DNA of 64,000 nucleotides from Marsupella aquatica (taxonomy: Eukaryota > Marchantiophyta), in NCBI GenBank assembly GCA_973895155.1, contig OZ316893.1:18724001-18788000 (forward strand), written 5' to 3'. The notes under the pieces are model-generated. The model searched no databases. It saw nothing but the letters and a program-made list of their open reading frames with translations, and was not told where the DNA came from. A program made the translations under genes and the position numbers. Of the stretch, positions 46,778 through 57,651 are shown one piece after another. The stretch's first letter is position 1. Each line of letters starts with the position of its first letter.

Positions 46778-46905
46778 GGGTCGTGAGCTCACTACTCACT
46801 CAAGCCAAGACCTCACCACCTATGGGTCGTGAGCTCACTGCTCACTCAAGCCAAGACCTCACCACCTGTGGGTCGTGAGCTCACTACTCACACAAGCCAA
46901 GCGCT
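46778..46905 (-). repeat. 46 bp tandem repeat in the copia-2 leader
   Basis: About 2.8 copies of a 46 bp unit starting GGGTCGTGAGCTCACT at 46778, 46824 and 46870. Degenerate GTGGGTCGTGGG-like motifs extend left to about 46560. It lies between gag and the 5' LTR. Confidence 0.88.
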
Positions 46906-47651
46906 AAATACGGCGGAAATTACGGACAAAGTACTATTTCTTAATTTGTCGTTTTCTCTGTGCCCTAAGTCATAGTTGCACCTCGCCTTTCTACAGTGCC
47001 AAATCGCTGTTTCCAACGAGAAAAGTGAACGACGCCGACCAGAAATGTTGCCGAATTGCACCGGCACAGTCTGTAGCTCCAGTAGAGTAAGAACTTCCGC
47101 CGCGTCGCCTTCACTTCGCGTCAAGTGCCAATCCCGGACTCAAAACGACCGCCTTGCCGCGATCTCTCCGTTGAGCCCTAGCACTTTGCGTTTCTTCCTT
47201 CGAGTTGAACGTCACGACGAGTAACCCGGTTTAGGGAAAAACAAGCACCATAGCTTGTCAAAAAACCAGAACTCAACATCCACCCATCACGTTTCACTCG
47301 GTAACAGCTCGGCAGTAACTCAGCTACCGAAATGACCAGCTCGCTTCAACCTTCAACATGAGCAACAACATGTGACACCTACCGCACCGCACAACTCACA
47401 CCGTTGAAAAATGCAAACTTTGGTCTCTCCCCCAAAAACCCGTCGAACACGAATAAAACCTGAACGACGTAAACTTTGATTCCTTTGCACCACGGATACC
47501 GATTAGCGAGTTCTAACCAACCGTTAGAAAGCCCTCTCACTAACCTATCCGCTCAGCCACACACATTTGAGTTTCATGTGAAGAAACTCCGAATTACCAT
47601 CGACAATGAACGCTTGAAAAACCTGTCACAAAAAAACCTCGTCACCTCCCA

Positions 47652-47668
47652 GGCATGCTCTGATACCA
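47652..47668 (-). promoter_or_regulatory. copia-2 primer-binding site (tRNA-iMet)
   Basis: Minus strand reads TGGTATCAGAGCATGCC two bases inside the 5' LTR; the first 12 bases are the usual plant initiator-methionine primer site. Confidence 0.92.
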
Positions 47669-47670
47669 CT

Positions 47671-48014
47671 TGTTGAGCATAGACGACATTTGTAACATCA
47701 AGCCCATGAACCATCCAACGCACAATAGTCGACACAGAGAGATACGTGGTTCACCTCCACATGAGGCTACGTCCACGGGAATACACAAGAGCTTTACTGC
47801 ACTCTAGGCCGACAGGCCATACCAAGCATCCATAGCACAAGCTCTCCCTATCTCTCAACTAGCTCCGTAACAATGAGCCTAAGTTCCACCAGGGTCTGGC
47901 ATCAGCCCTGACTATATGCACAACAGCACCACCGCTAACATTAGCTAAGTCCTAACCTGAGTTAGACTAACTGTGGTTAGCTCATGAGTCACAAGACTAG
48001 AGCAACATCTAACA
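47671..48014 (-). repeat. copia-2 5' LTR
   Basis: 344 bp, same length as the 3' LTR. Differences seen are C/T only, for example CATTTGTAAC versus CATTCGTAAC and CCTGAG versus CCCGAG. Confidence 0.95.
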
Positions 48015-48101
48015 TGTTGAAACTTGACTTTTGCCAAGTTTTAGCATGTTTTATCATCAATCCTATTGCTTTTTTCATTAACTGATCCATTTGATTCAAG
48101 G
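48015..48101 (-). pseudogene. Plavaka-like transposase exon, right of copia-2
   Basis: Minus strand encodes SLNQMDQLMKKAIGLMIKHA, then KTWQKSSFN, which continues at 41631 (VKVHAMSHL) after copia-2. Upstream it connects across the MITE to HSE at about 48600. Confidence 0.7.
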
Positions 48102-48108
48102 ACCTCTC

Positions 48109-48590
48109 GGGAGTAAAGTTACATCATCAGTTATCAGTGTTTTCCATCAGCCAACCTGATATCAGCTGCCATGTCAGCTCAGAGAGGCCGCCAAGTTGCA
48201 ACGCCAAAAAAAATGCGGAAAAAAAAATCCAATTTTTTTTCTCAAAATTTGATGGAGAAAAAAAAACTTTTTTTGAAATTTTTTTACTATATATGTCCGT
48301 ACCGTTCGGACACCACATCTTGGCGAGACCCGTTGAGATGGCCAGATGTCCGTACGGTACGGACACAAATTTTGTCAGAATTGCTAAAAAAATAAAAATT
48401 GAAATTTTCAAAAAGAGAAAATTTTAATTTTTTCCCATTTTTTTGTCCGTACGTCGATCTTGGCGAGGTCAGCTGAGATGCGCGGAAGTGCGAAGACCCC
48501 ATCTCAGCTGCTCAACTGAGATTCAAAAATTTCAAGACGAAAAAACTGATAACTGATATCAGTCTGTTAACTGATGATCCTTGCTACCCC
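48109..48590. mobile_element. 482 bp MITE in the Plavaka-like gene
   Basis: Flanked by ACCTCTC at 48102-48108 and 48591-48597 (7 bp, or 8 with one mismatch). Inverted ends: GGGAGTAAAGTTACATCATC on the left, GGGGTAGCAAGGATCATCAG inverted on the right, both followed by CAGTTA(T/A)CAG. The inside is A/T-rich and contains repeated GTCCGTAC and ATCTTGGCGAG motifs in two internal blocks. No ORF. Excision restores the frame HSERSLNQMD of the host gene. Confidence 0.82.
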
Positions 48591-48597
48591 ACCTCTC

Positions 48598-49617
48598 AGA
48601 ATGTTTTTACTCTGGAATGCTAGCAAATACCAATCTATGAAGTCCACAAAAACCTCAATGAGCGGATTTGGAATGACTCCAAGCAAACAAAATACCACAA
48701 CCTGCATAACAAATTTATGCTCAAATTCATGAAAGTTAGCATTGCTTTGAAAGTAACCACTTTGGTTACTCCCAGGCAATCTAAAGGAAGCATAACGACA
48801 TTCCTTGTGTATTTTCTAGAGTCTTCTATCAAGTTCTTGCATAGGTTTTTTCACAAGGCTCTGGGAAGTAGCAGCCGATCTCACAATGCCCACTAGAGTC
48901 TTGAATACACCTAGTATGGACTGATGAAGACCATCTAATTGTATGCATCGATAGGGATTTCCATATAGCAAATCACCTCCACAAAATCCCCATAGAGCAC
49001 ACTACAAGACATCACAAGAAAAAAATTCACTCACAGTTGACAGAAACAATAGAATAACTGAACACATTCAAAACTCCCTTTGCACAATCAATGCTCATCT
49101 CAGTAAGAAGTGTTTACCTGTACTGGATAAATCGACTGCTCCTTAGACATCTGTTTCTGATCTTGCACAGAAGACTGCCGCATCTCTTCTAAGATTGCTT
49201 CCATTCCCTTCTCATCCCTGTAAGATATGTTCTTGCAACATTGCTAAGCGATTCTTTTGGACAGAAACAACAACTGCATGGATAATTTGACTTGTTTGTA
49301 TTAAATGTGCATGTGATTCTACTCCCCTCTGTCTGGTCACAGATATACAGACATAGTCTTGGAAAGACCCACTGGGATTGACCAAATGGGTCTTTCATGT
49401 GAACTCATGTATGACTTGCCACCTTCAATGGTGGCAAAACAATCTCCTCACATTTGTGAAACAGTTCCAATTTGGCTGTACTAGGAACCTCTGTCTCCAA
49501 TATACCTACAGCAAAAGAAATTAGTGTAAGTATTTTGAAATGAATATAAAGGTTGTAAGTGTTGGACTTTTTAACATCCTGGGAATATCTACATAGACAA
49601 TGAGCAGTCAAATTCAA
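48598..49617 (-). pseudogene. Plavaka-like transposase, middle part
   Basis: 49617-49405 ends with ILETEVPSTAKLELFHKCEE and PLKVASHT (the family has an LFH...C...PL block). 49398-49189 has FPRLCLYICDQTEGSRITCT, then NYPCSCCFCP (a Cys cluster). 48779-48600 has MPGSNQSGYFQSNANFHEFEHKFVMQ, then DFIDWYLLAFQS. Segments between may be introns; one frameshift lies near 48605. The order matches Plavaka-type proteins as I know them. Confidence 0.68.
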
Positions 49618-49638
49618 CTGGAGGGGAATAATTGCAGT

Positions 49639-50553
49639 TTAAATCTCACCTGAATCATTCGGACCAATAACAGGAAGAATAGCCAGCAAAGCATGACCTT
49701 CTGGCAAACTTCTAAGACTGCAATTAATATTGCCAATTGTCATGACTAAAGGCCAACCCTGAGTTCTCTTGTTGTGAGACAAGGCATTCTGATCAGAATA
49801 CAAAATGATGGGTGCAATCCCTCCTCCTTTGCAAGTAGATTCAACGTCTTGCTCCATTTCCCTCCACCACTCAGCGGATTGCAAAGTAGTGTACAATCTC
49901 TCACTGCCCTCTATAGCAACTGAAGAGTGAAGTGCAAACTCTTCTTTATTTTTAGGAGAAGAAAATAGATCTTCCAAAACACGTAATGGATCACGATGCA
50001 ACAAATGAACTGGAGCACTTTCAGTCTCCTCGCGGACTTCAACCTTTTCCCAATTTTGGTCACCCCTCTCACTTGTTAAACTTTCCTCATATTTACAAAC
50101 CTCAGCAGCAGTATGAACCTGAACTTTTTTGGTATGGAATTGAGGGTGGTGCAGCAGCCAAAATAATCTATTCATATCTTCGTGAGATAATCCTCCTCCA
50201 TTGTGGCATTGTCTCATAAAGAAGACAAGTTGAAAAGTAACATCAAATTTTTTATTACATTGGGCAGGAGATGTGAATTCATTCTCAAACAGGTCCATGA
50301 ATTCCTCAGAGGACTGCTCTCCAACTGTCTCAACATTGGCCTGTATAGATTTTGGTATACATGTGTTCCCAAAGTTTACACTCGTACCAAACCCTTTGTG
50401 CTCTACCTCCATCACATGATCAGTCTGTTTAGCCCTTTGCACAGCTCTCTGTTTTGCTAAGCAAAGTCCATTTCATCCTTGGTGGGTCCGCAAAGTTGTA
50501 TAATCCAGAAATCCCAAAGCTCCACAAAAATTACACTTAAAGTTTGAAGCCAT
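49639..50553 (-). pseudogene. Plavaka-like transposase, N-terminal exon
   Basis: ATG at 50553 (MASNFKCNFCG). A C-x2-C...H...C finger (CNFC, then TLRTHQG) is interrupted by TGA at 50475-50473 (one step from CGA) and continued by NGLCLAKQRAVQRAKQT. Downstream: LHHPQFHTKKVQVHTAAE, SAEWWREMEQDVE and APIILYSDQNALSHNKRTQG, then WPLVMTIGNI. The W-W...P-I-I-x-x-S-D...G-W-P-x-x-x-x-I-G-N motif is characteristic of Plavaka transposases, with the Asp as a likely catalytic residue. Confidence 0.75.
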
Positions 50554-52640
50554 CAAAAATCCTGTTGTCCCTACATAGTACAAAATCAATACAGTGTTGT
50601 AACTCATACTTGAGTTAAGTCTACCTTTGGGATAACTACCTATGTAACTACCCTAACTACTTAGGCCGTAGCCACATGTACATATCCTACCAAGAGTAAA
50701 GATGGAACCAACTCTTTGTCTCATTTCTCCCACAACACGTTATCAGCACGTAGCTCTCCACGAGCAATCTTTTCTTTGAGAGAAAGGCCAGATTTTCATT
50801 GAGTGTTTATAGATTTGACATAACTGCCCCTCCCAAGAAGCTATGGATGAGAACTTCTCGATCACATTTCTAATTTTAGGTTTAACAAGGACGTTTGTGA
50901 TTCCTCCAAATGTCATTGCGGAAGCCATGGACTACCTATGCCGAACCATGACGGACCGATCTCATAAGGACATCGAAGATCACTTAAGGAGGCACGAGAG
51001 AGAGCGAGAGAAAACGATTAAGCAAGAATCAAGAAAGAGTCGGTGTGAGAGAAAGCACTGGCAATGAACATTGGTAAGGCGCTGACAAAGAGAATCGAAA
51101 GTATTAAGGATTGAGGCGAGAAACAATAAGGATTGAAGGTGAAGAAACCCCTCTGGAAACGACCTTTAAATCTGAGAAGAAACGAAACAAATTCTGATAA
51201 GGATAGCAGATAAGGAAAATTACAGAGGATCGAGGCATAAATCGATCGAGAGAGGAGGAAAGGCATGAACAAAACAGAGGATCGAATGCAACCATTCAAA
51301 GACTGAGAGCGCATTCCATAAGGACAGCATTGAACAGAGACAAGAATTGAAAAGCAGTACCGCAGAACAGAATCCATAAGAAAAGACTGAACCTCACCCC
51401 ACTGATCGAAGGCGAAAAAAATAAAAATTCAAGCAGCAAAAGCATCGGGAGGCACTGGCGAAGAAGCATAAGAGAAATGAATCGATCTAAAGCAAAGAAA
51501 ATCGAAGCGCCAGCGCGAAACTGAAGGCAAACAGAAACCCATAAGGACAATCGAATCAAGATTGGAAGATTGAAAACTCGGGAGAAATACAAGAGCAGAA
51601 AGAGAAAGGAAAAACAAATACTCAGGGGGAGTGGGCTATTCGCACATCCCCTGGTTTCTGTGTCGCACAGAAGGACACAGAATGCCAGTTTCGGTAAATA
51701 GTTCTCGTGAGATTGGCAGTATGCATGGACGACATGGAACAATCCACGACCAGGGGTAGGGGCATTGGTGTTATGAACTTACGAGTTGACCATTGGGAGC
51801 CAGTGCCTGCAGGGTTCGCTTCCTGAGGATCACACAATGACTTCCCGGGATTCAAATCGGAGAGATGATCTACCCACAATACACCGAATAAATCACTGGA
51901 GATAGCGTAGGCAGGTCCAGCAAATTACCCTCAGTCGCCATTGCCCCTTCTGGAGAGCAACGATGGGTCTGTTCGAGAGCAACTAGTACCCTGGAGGAAG
52001 ATGCTAAAGAAGAACGATCGGACCCAGATACGATTCGGCACACAATAATAAGGACAGGGGAACAAACATCAAGGAGGCCCAAGTCATTCGAGTAAGATAG
52101 CGCACCCAAAATGATACAAGTGCCGTATCAATTTAGACAAACAAGGATAACAAGGCACTGACGTCGATGGCATTCAACATGAAATATCGAGGAGGGCCTA
52201 GAGATAAGAACCCAAAATGTCGAAAGAAGACGGCACAATTCACGGGACACAAACAGACCACCACAGACCAAAATAGTGATGCAATGTGGAGGCGTCAAAA
52301 TTTGGAAAGGAATGCAGCAAGAAGTGAAGTAGAGGGACGGAATGAAGGAAGGAACCATGCCACAATAAGCGAGTGAAGCAAAAAAACAAAAAAAAGGAGT
52401 ACAACAAAAAGAAGCCATCAAACCAAAGGAAAGTCCTCCACCTTTTCTTCTAAGCAGACCATTTTACACTAAGGAATGGAGAACTAAAGAACAAAGAGAC
52501 TTTCTCTTCAAAAGGCAAGAAAAACCAAACAACAAGGCATGAAGTAAGGACATAAAGAAAGAAACTAAATTACAGAACCTACATGGCGACAAATGATGAT
52601 TACTTCCACCAATTAATTTCATAAATTCAGGGGGAGAATT
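50554..52640. other. No clear gene; purine-rich sequence with retroelement-like motifs
   Basis: The plus strand is A/G-rich, which opens minus-strand frames such as 51742-51296 (Leu/Phe/Ser-rich). I take these as artefacts. ACACGTTATCAGCACG at 50734-50750 and CAGGGGGAG at 51625 and 52628 resemble the 5' junction and polypurine tracts of copia-type elements, so a non-autonomous LTR element is possible. I could not match two LTRs. Confidence 0.4.
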
Positions 52641-52652
52641 GTTTTTCCCAAC

Positions 52653-52821
52653 GTGCCTACTGCACTTAAAAGTTAAGCTCTGTGCCTACTACACATGGAA
52701 GCCAATGAGTGCCTACTGCACATGGAAGTAAATGACAAATTGAGGGGGAGACCTCAAGTAAGACTTGACATCAAGCAATGTAACCCATGGGATGTGCCTA
52801 TTGCACAAGTGCCTTTCGCAC
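52653..52821 (+). repeat. GTGCCTACTGCAC palindromic repeats
   Basis: GTGCCTACTGCAC or a variant starts at 52653, 52682, 52709, 52794 and 52809. Each copy is an imperfect palindrome (GTGC...GCAC), and copies 2 and 3 share ACACATGGAAG-type sequence in 27 bp spacing. Confidence 0.75.
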
Positions 52822-52829
52822 CAATGAAT

Positions 52830-53962
52830 ACCTAAAAATGGAACTCTATTCCATGCATATGGCAAATCATGAAATCTAAGGAATTTTTATAAATGATTGA
52901 ACATGGTGTTAACACAATCACTTACCAATACTTGATGAGGTATACTGGATATTAAAGTACCATATGATAATATGAGGTACAGTACCAGGTCATAAGGTAC
53001 CATAAGGTGAGACATGGCATGGTAAGGCACCATAAGAGATGGTGCGCCATACCCCAATATGATAACCCTATGTTGTGGATATGGTACGTGATGTGGTGCA
53101 AATAGGTTATGCCCACACCAAATCTAGGGTTGGACACCCAATCCAATTCCAAGGCCATGGATTACACCATATCATCTTCATTTTGTACTAATACTTTGCT
53201 TTGTCATGGCATGTAATCGGTGACCATCAAGGAGTCTCCATTTCCCGATTGGAAGGAGACACGAGAAACAATCAACCAAGGAAGATCTTCAACAAGCCTA
53301 TAGTGCACATACACTATATGCTTAAACCCAATTATGTTACACCCATGGGGATGGTAATACTCTTTCCTCCCACAAAGAAAGTAGGGGAGGTTTTAATGAG
53401 GTTACATCCTCCACTTACACTTTACCATGCAACATGAATTATAAGACATACAGTGTATTAAAACCACTACTCTGCACATTGTTACTTATTGTTGATTACA
53501 TTCATTTGAAGCTCATAAAATATTCATGGCAGTTCCAATTTTTATAATCGACTATTAAGGAGAAGAAGGCCTACTTTGGATTAGACAAATAGAAGAGAGA
53601 TTACAAAGCTGTAAAGTGTATGCAAAAGAACTAAAAGTAGTACTGCAGAACCTGCTTGCTCAGTGCTACAAACGACCATTTGTTTGATGCCATGTGGAAG
53701 GGTTGATCCCGAGGAAAGCAGACCTAAGTGATCTAGACTAACTACAGTTGGGACAGAAGAAAAGATTGCAAAAATGTAAGTTGTTTTTTAACACTCATGC
53801 CTCAAATTGACCAAGTCGCCACAAACTACTCTAGACCACATGTAAACATTATTTTGCTTCTACACAATTGAAGCGACTGCCTAGTTTAGTCGAATGTCAC
53901 ATTTCAGTCCCTTCCAATTTTGAGTTTTGACCAAATCATCTTTGGAAACTAAGGATTCCTGA
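52830..53962. other. No gene recognised
   Basis: 52,930-53,080 holds irregular GGTACCATA/AGGTACC repeats. The rest has only short ORFs without a recognisable domain. Confidence 0.4.
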
Positions 53963-53989
53963 CACTAGAAGAATCTGAGGTGAACTGAG

Positions 53990-54237
53990 ACCGCAATATG
54001 TGACTCATTTTGGCTCATGTGACTTCATTGTGACTCAACGTGACGTGACCCACGCTGTGACCCTTGGAGTTGCAAAAGTTGAGACCAAAAAATGGAAGTC
54101 ACTATTGATATTGGGCTTTGCAACTTACTACGTGACTGCAATGTGACTTTAACGAGTCACATGGTAAGTCATATACATGACTTACTTGCACTTAACAACG
54201 ACTATCTTGTGACCATTTAGTGTCACAAGATAGACCA
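53990..54237. repeat. CACTA-2 subterminal GTGAC cluster
   Basis: Nine GTGAC (mostly GTGACT or GTGACC) and three inverted GTCAC in about 245 bp next to the terminus. The motif differs from the AAAGACT motif of CACTA-1. Candidate sites for this element's own TNPA-like protein. Confidence 0.65.
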
Positions 54238-54764
54238 ATGGAGACCCTGGTCCGGGTCACACAAGAGAACCATTTGGGCCTCTATATAGTCATGTTTATA
54301 ACTAATAAGGTTCACATGCAAGTTGTAACCATGACTAATGAACAAAGAGGGACAGTTCATAAGGAGAGAGAGCACTCCACATTACAATACATAGAAACAC
54401 TTATGTTCTAACTTTAGAAATATAACACGTTGAATACAAGAAATGAACAGAGCATGAATGACATCCACATGAAACAAAGCATCATATAAGCAGATCCTAC
54501 ATAAAACATTCATAAGAATTAAACAGAATCACTATCTTGCTAAAAGATGATGATCATTTGAATTACAATGGAATAGTTTACAATGTGATCAATGTAATTC
54601 AGAGAAAACAGGAACTCATAAACTGATGATTGCAGGATGAGATAACTGAAAGCACATGCATGATACTATGAATCTCCAAGAGGACATGATTCTTGTACTG
54701 CTTCTTGAGATCTAAAATCTACAGAACATGACTCACACTACAAACAAATAATGGCATGACATTG

Positions 54765-56708
54765 TTATGGATCCTCTATGAACTTGCTTGGCCATAATAC
54801 CAAAGAACCTGCAGCATCTCCAAGTGTCTTCTGAGGAGGATCATCATTTGCATTTGGAATGGGAAGAACAGCTTTAGGTTTCACTAGTAACATGACTAAC
54901 ACTACTGAATAACCTGGGGGAATCCTCTTGTCATGGAACGTTGTAGAACCAACCTGCACTCTGCCAAATCCTACTCGTGTTCCACTTTCATCAACAGCTA
55001 ACAAGCCACTTTGTCCCTCAACATTAGGTGCTTTCCTCACTTCCACCTTAGATCTTTCTGCCAGCACCGTTCTTGGAGGTTTGTATGAAACCTTTGACGT
55101 GGCTCTACTCCCACCAACAGACTTACTTCGTGTGCGCAAGCTTCCTCTCTTCACAGTATTGAAGATAGGCTCAAAAGGTTCCTCTGTTAGGACTGTCACA
55201 ATAGCAGGTTCCTCACCTGGGAGTGTCATTCCAACTAACTCTTTGGTTGGATTTATCTCAACAAGAGGCACACCTGTCATTGAGAATGATACATTCTGCA
55301 AATCATTTATCTCAGCAATGGAGTCAAGATCTACATAGCATGATCGAATCTGGCTCAATGGTATCATTGTCATGCTTGCTGATATCCTCATTTGTCCCAA
55401 CATTGATATCATCCACTCCCTTGCCAATGTCATCCTCGTCCAAACATGGTTGACTGCCCTCTGTCAAATTAGTTGCATGTACAGACTGCATCTTTGTTGC
55501 CTCTAAATTGCAGCGAGTCTTTGCCAGGTTCTCATACTTCTTCTCTACAACACCTGTCTTATTCTCTATGGACACAACAACCACAATATATGTTACTGAA
55601 AATCCCACATTCAACAAACAATGTCAATTCAAACTATACATTTAATAATCATATCCCACATAGTTATAAAGGCCTTACCTTCAAGCCTAGATGTCGTTGG
55701 CATGCCAGAAGAGTGCATCAACTTTGCCACCTCAAGTGGTGATGGTGGAACTCTTGCAGAATTGGAATCAACTTTATCTCTCACCGACACAACAGCTTCC
55801 ATTAATGTCTTGAAGTTCACATGGAACAAGTCAGTCAATGAATTCAAACATTCATTGATCTGTGGAAGACATGTTTTCACAGCCTTCAAACGACCACTTA
55901 TCTCTGTAAGTGAAGATCCACCTCCCTACATGACACAGGGGTATAGGTTCAATCACTCCATATGAAATGTTGGCCAGGCAATATATGCACAATCAATGTT
56001 ATATATAGTGTACACCTGAAATTCAATGCAGGTCATTCAATTACCAATCAGAACTCATATAACTTACGTGCTTAGAGGATTCAGATGCACCCTCTTGAGC
56101 CCAGGTGTTCACAATTTCAGCCCTCAACTCTTCTTTTGAAGGGCTTTGCCCCAATTGGGCTTTTTGCACATGCATGGCAAACAGAAGTTATCATTATTAT
56201 TCAGGGAATGTACACTAAAAAACAAAGTGAATAGTACATAATGTAGCATAAATTACATAATAAGCCATTGATTCTTACCAAGCATTTTGCTGTCGGTGCA
56301 GTGCCGGTCCTTCCTGTCAGATTAGGGTTCTGAACACTCTTCCTTCCAAGCCTTATGCATTCTCCACCTCTCTTGCTTGATGATTTTACCTGTTGTACTC
56401 TCTAGGCAACCTATGTCCACACCATCATCACTGCCTACATAATTCCATTTGGCAGCAACATTTTCACATAGTCTTCCAATCTTTTGGATGTTGTTTTTTT
56501 TAAATTAATAACACTCACATCTAACCAACGCAATACTTTAGCTTTCAAATCAGCATGTCATCGGTTCTTGCGAGGACACTCAGCATCCACCCATTGTCTC
56601 TCATTCAACTTTACGTTCCCTTTCTTTGTCACCTCCCCTCGTGCACTGCTCTCGGTAGTACTGGGCGTTGTATTGGCCACCCTTGATTCACCCTACCTAG
56701 GGTTGTGA
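54765..56708 (-). pseudogene. CACTA-2 Transposase_24-type protein
   Basis: Minus-strand pieces collinear with CACTA-1 18950-21261. 56708-56330 has GNVKLNERQWVDAECPRKNR, a TGA in place of Trp, then HADLKAKVLRWLDVSV and IKQERWRMHKAW. 56180-56060 has SPSKEELRAE. 55889-55629 is a coiled coil. 55433-54765 ends PNANDDPPQKTLGDAAGSLV then LWPS. CACTA-1 shares HSDLRGEVLRWLDLSI and DDDPPQEIIADAVGSLVLWP. At least one nonsense codon. Such proteins likely bind the subterminal repeats. Confidence 0.8.
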
Positions 56709-57027
56709 AGCCACCTGGGAAAATACAATGCCATTCATGCTTGAGAACTACATACAGCAGAATGAATGATAGCAACATTCAATGCTTCACTTCAAGAAAA
56801 ATTCTTCAAACATACATACCTGTAGCTCTGCCTATAGATGCCTATGCAGGGACTGCACTCTGGAATTGTTGCAACCTTGGACCACCTGTCCAGCCTAGTA
56901 CAGCAGCCAGAAAGAAAAAGCGTCTGGGAAAAGCAGGTGTATGCACACTCGGGAGGCACGGTACCCTATGCTGCAGGGCGAGGCAATGCCGAGGCTCGGT
57001 GACAACTTAATGGCTCCGGCCCTTCAT

Positions 57028-57332
57028 AGGGCTTCGTGCCCCACTATGAGCTCCCAAAAAGATGGGAGCTACGAGCTTCCCCTATCCTCCTTTTGGGCCT
57101 CGTGCCCTGGAAGAGAGTGACTCCCGAGAGAGGAGTCGAGTGTACTCCCCCACCCCCTCTTTAATGTTGAATTATGGGCTGCGTGCCCTGCAAAAGACTC
57201 CCGTGTGAGGGAGTTTGAATTGAACTCCCCTCCACTGCTTCAATGTTGCTTAGGGCCTCGTGCCCTCTCCTGTGCTCCTGCCTTGGTGCCCCCTCCTCCC
57301 TGCTTTAATTACTCCATAGGGCTTCGTGCCCT
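57028..57332 (+). repeat. Array of AGGGCYTCGTGCCCT hairpins
   Basis: Hairpins with stem AGGGC/GCCCT and loop YTCGT (or a one-base variant) start at 57028, 57095, 57176, 57252 and 57318, spaced 66-81 bp. Between them recur a CTTTAATGTTG-like segment and GGGAGT/ACTCCC inverted pairs. Related GCGGCCCTATGCA appears at 57468 and 57560. Confidence 0.75.
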
Positions 57333-57651
57333 CCGTCCCCTCTCGCTTGCAGGGCAAAAAGGAAGGGAGTCGCTCCCCCTCCCTTGGCTGCTTTAATTGC
57401 TGGCACAAATCAAGTTGCAGCTGAAGCAAGGCAGGAGCAACAGAAGTGAGGCAAGAAAAACAGGCTCGCGGCCCTATGCACACCCTTTACGACCCCAAAA
57501 TGAGTCAAGTCGTAGCAAGGCAAAAAGGGAGAAAAACCGGCGAAAGAAAACGGGCTTGCGGCCCTATGCAGTCAGGAAGGGAGGTGAACCCTATAAACTT
57601 AGGTGGTCGCGCGGCTGAGGAACGACCACGGCAGGAAGCGGCAAAAACAAG

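Larger units (their letters stand above)
41637..48014 (-). mobile_element. Ty1/copia retrotransposon copia-2, structurally complete
   Basis: 6,378 bp with two 344 bp LTRs (41637-41980 and 47671-48014), both TGTTG...TAACA on the plus strand, and a 5 bp target duplication TGTTG (41632-41636 and 48015-48019). The primer site TGGTATCAGAGC (minus strand, 47657-47668) is complementary to plant tRNA-iMet; the polypurine tract is at 41981-41993. Order on the minus strand: leader, gag, protease, integrase, RT, RNase H, which is the copia order. The LTRs differ at about seven positions, all C/T. The polyprotein has several nonsense codons and frame changes, so this copy is not autonomous now. It interrupts the Plavaka-like gene. 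Confidence 0.95.
36173..50553 (-). mobile_element. Plavaka-like (CMC superfamily) transposon, disrupted
   Basis: On the minus strand the exons run from ATG 50553 to about 36173. A zinc-finger start, a transposase core, the HLHI/Y-x-x-S-N block and a C-terminal regulatory-looking region follow in the order I know for Plavaka transposases, best known from fungi. The gene is cut by copia-2 (41637-48014) and a MITE (48109-48590), and has a 4.3 kb intron (37171-41487) holding another ORF. I could not find its terminal repeats, so these limits are those of the coding region only. Confidence 0.65.
53963..56950 (-). mobile_element. 3' part of a second CACTA element (CACTA-2)
   Basis: The plus strand starts CACTAGAAGAATCTGAGG at 53963, matching 14 of 18 bases of the CACTA-1 end, followed by a dense cluster of GTGAC motifs and then minus-strand exons homologous to the Transposase_24 gene of CACTA-1 in the same relative order. 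The Tnp2 part and the other terminus are not in the window, so it is truncated near 56.9 kb or interrupted. Confidence 0.78.

Noticed and set aside
46778-46905. CRISPR-like array
   Set aside because: Contiguous tandem repeats without spacers, in a retrotransposon leader of a eukaryote-type sequence.
50562-50750. Solo LTR ending before ACACGTTATCAGCACG
   Set aside because: No second copy and no target duplication found; junction motif alone is insufficient.
51296-51742. Minus-strand ORF of 148 codons rich in Leu, Phe and Ser
   Set aside because: Complement of a purine-rich tract; several overlapping frames of the same character.
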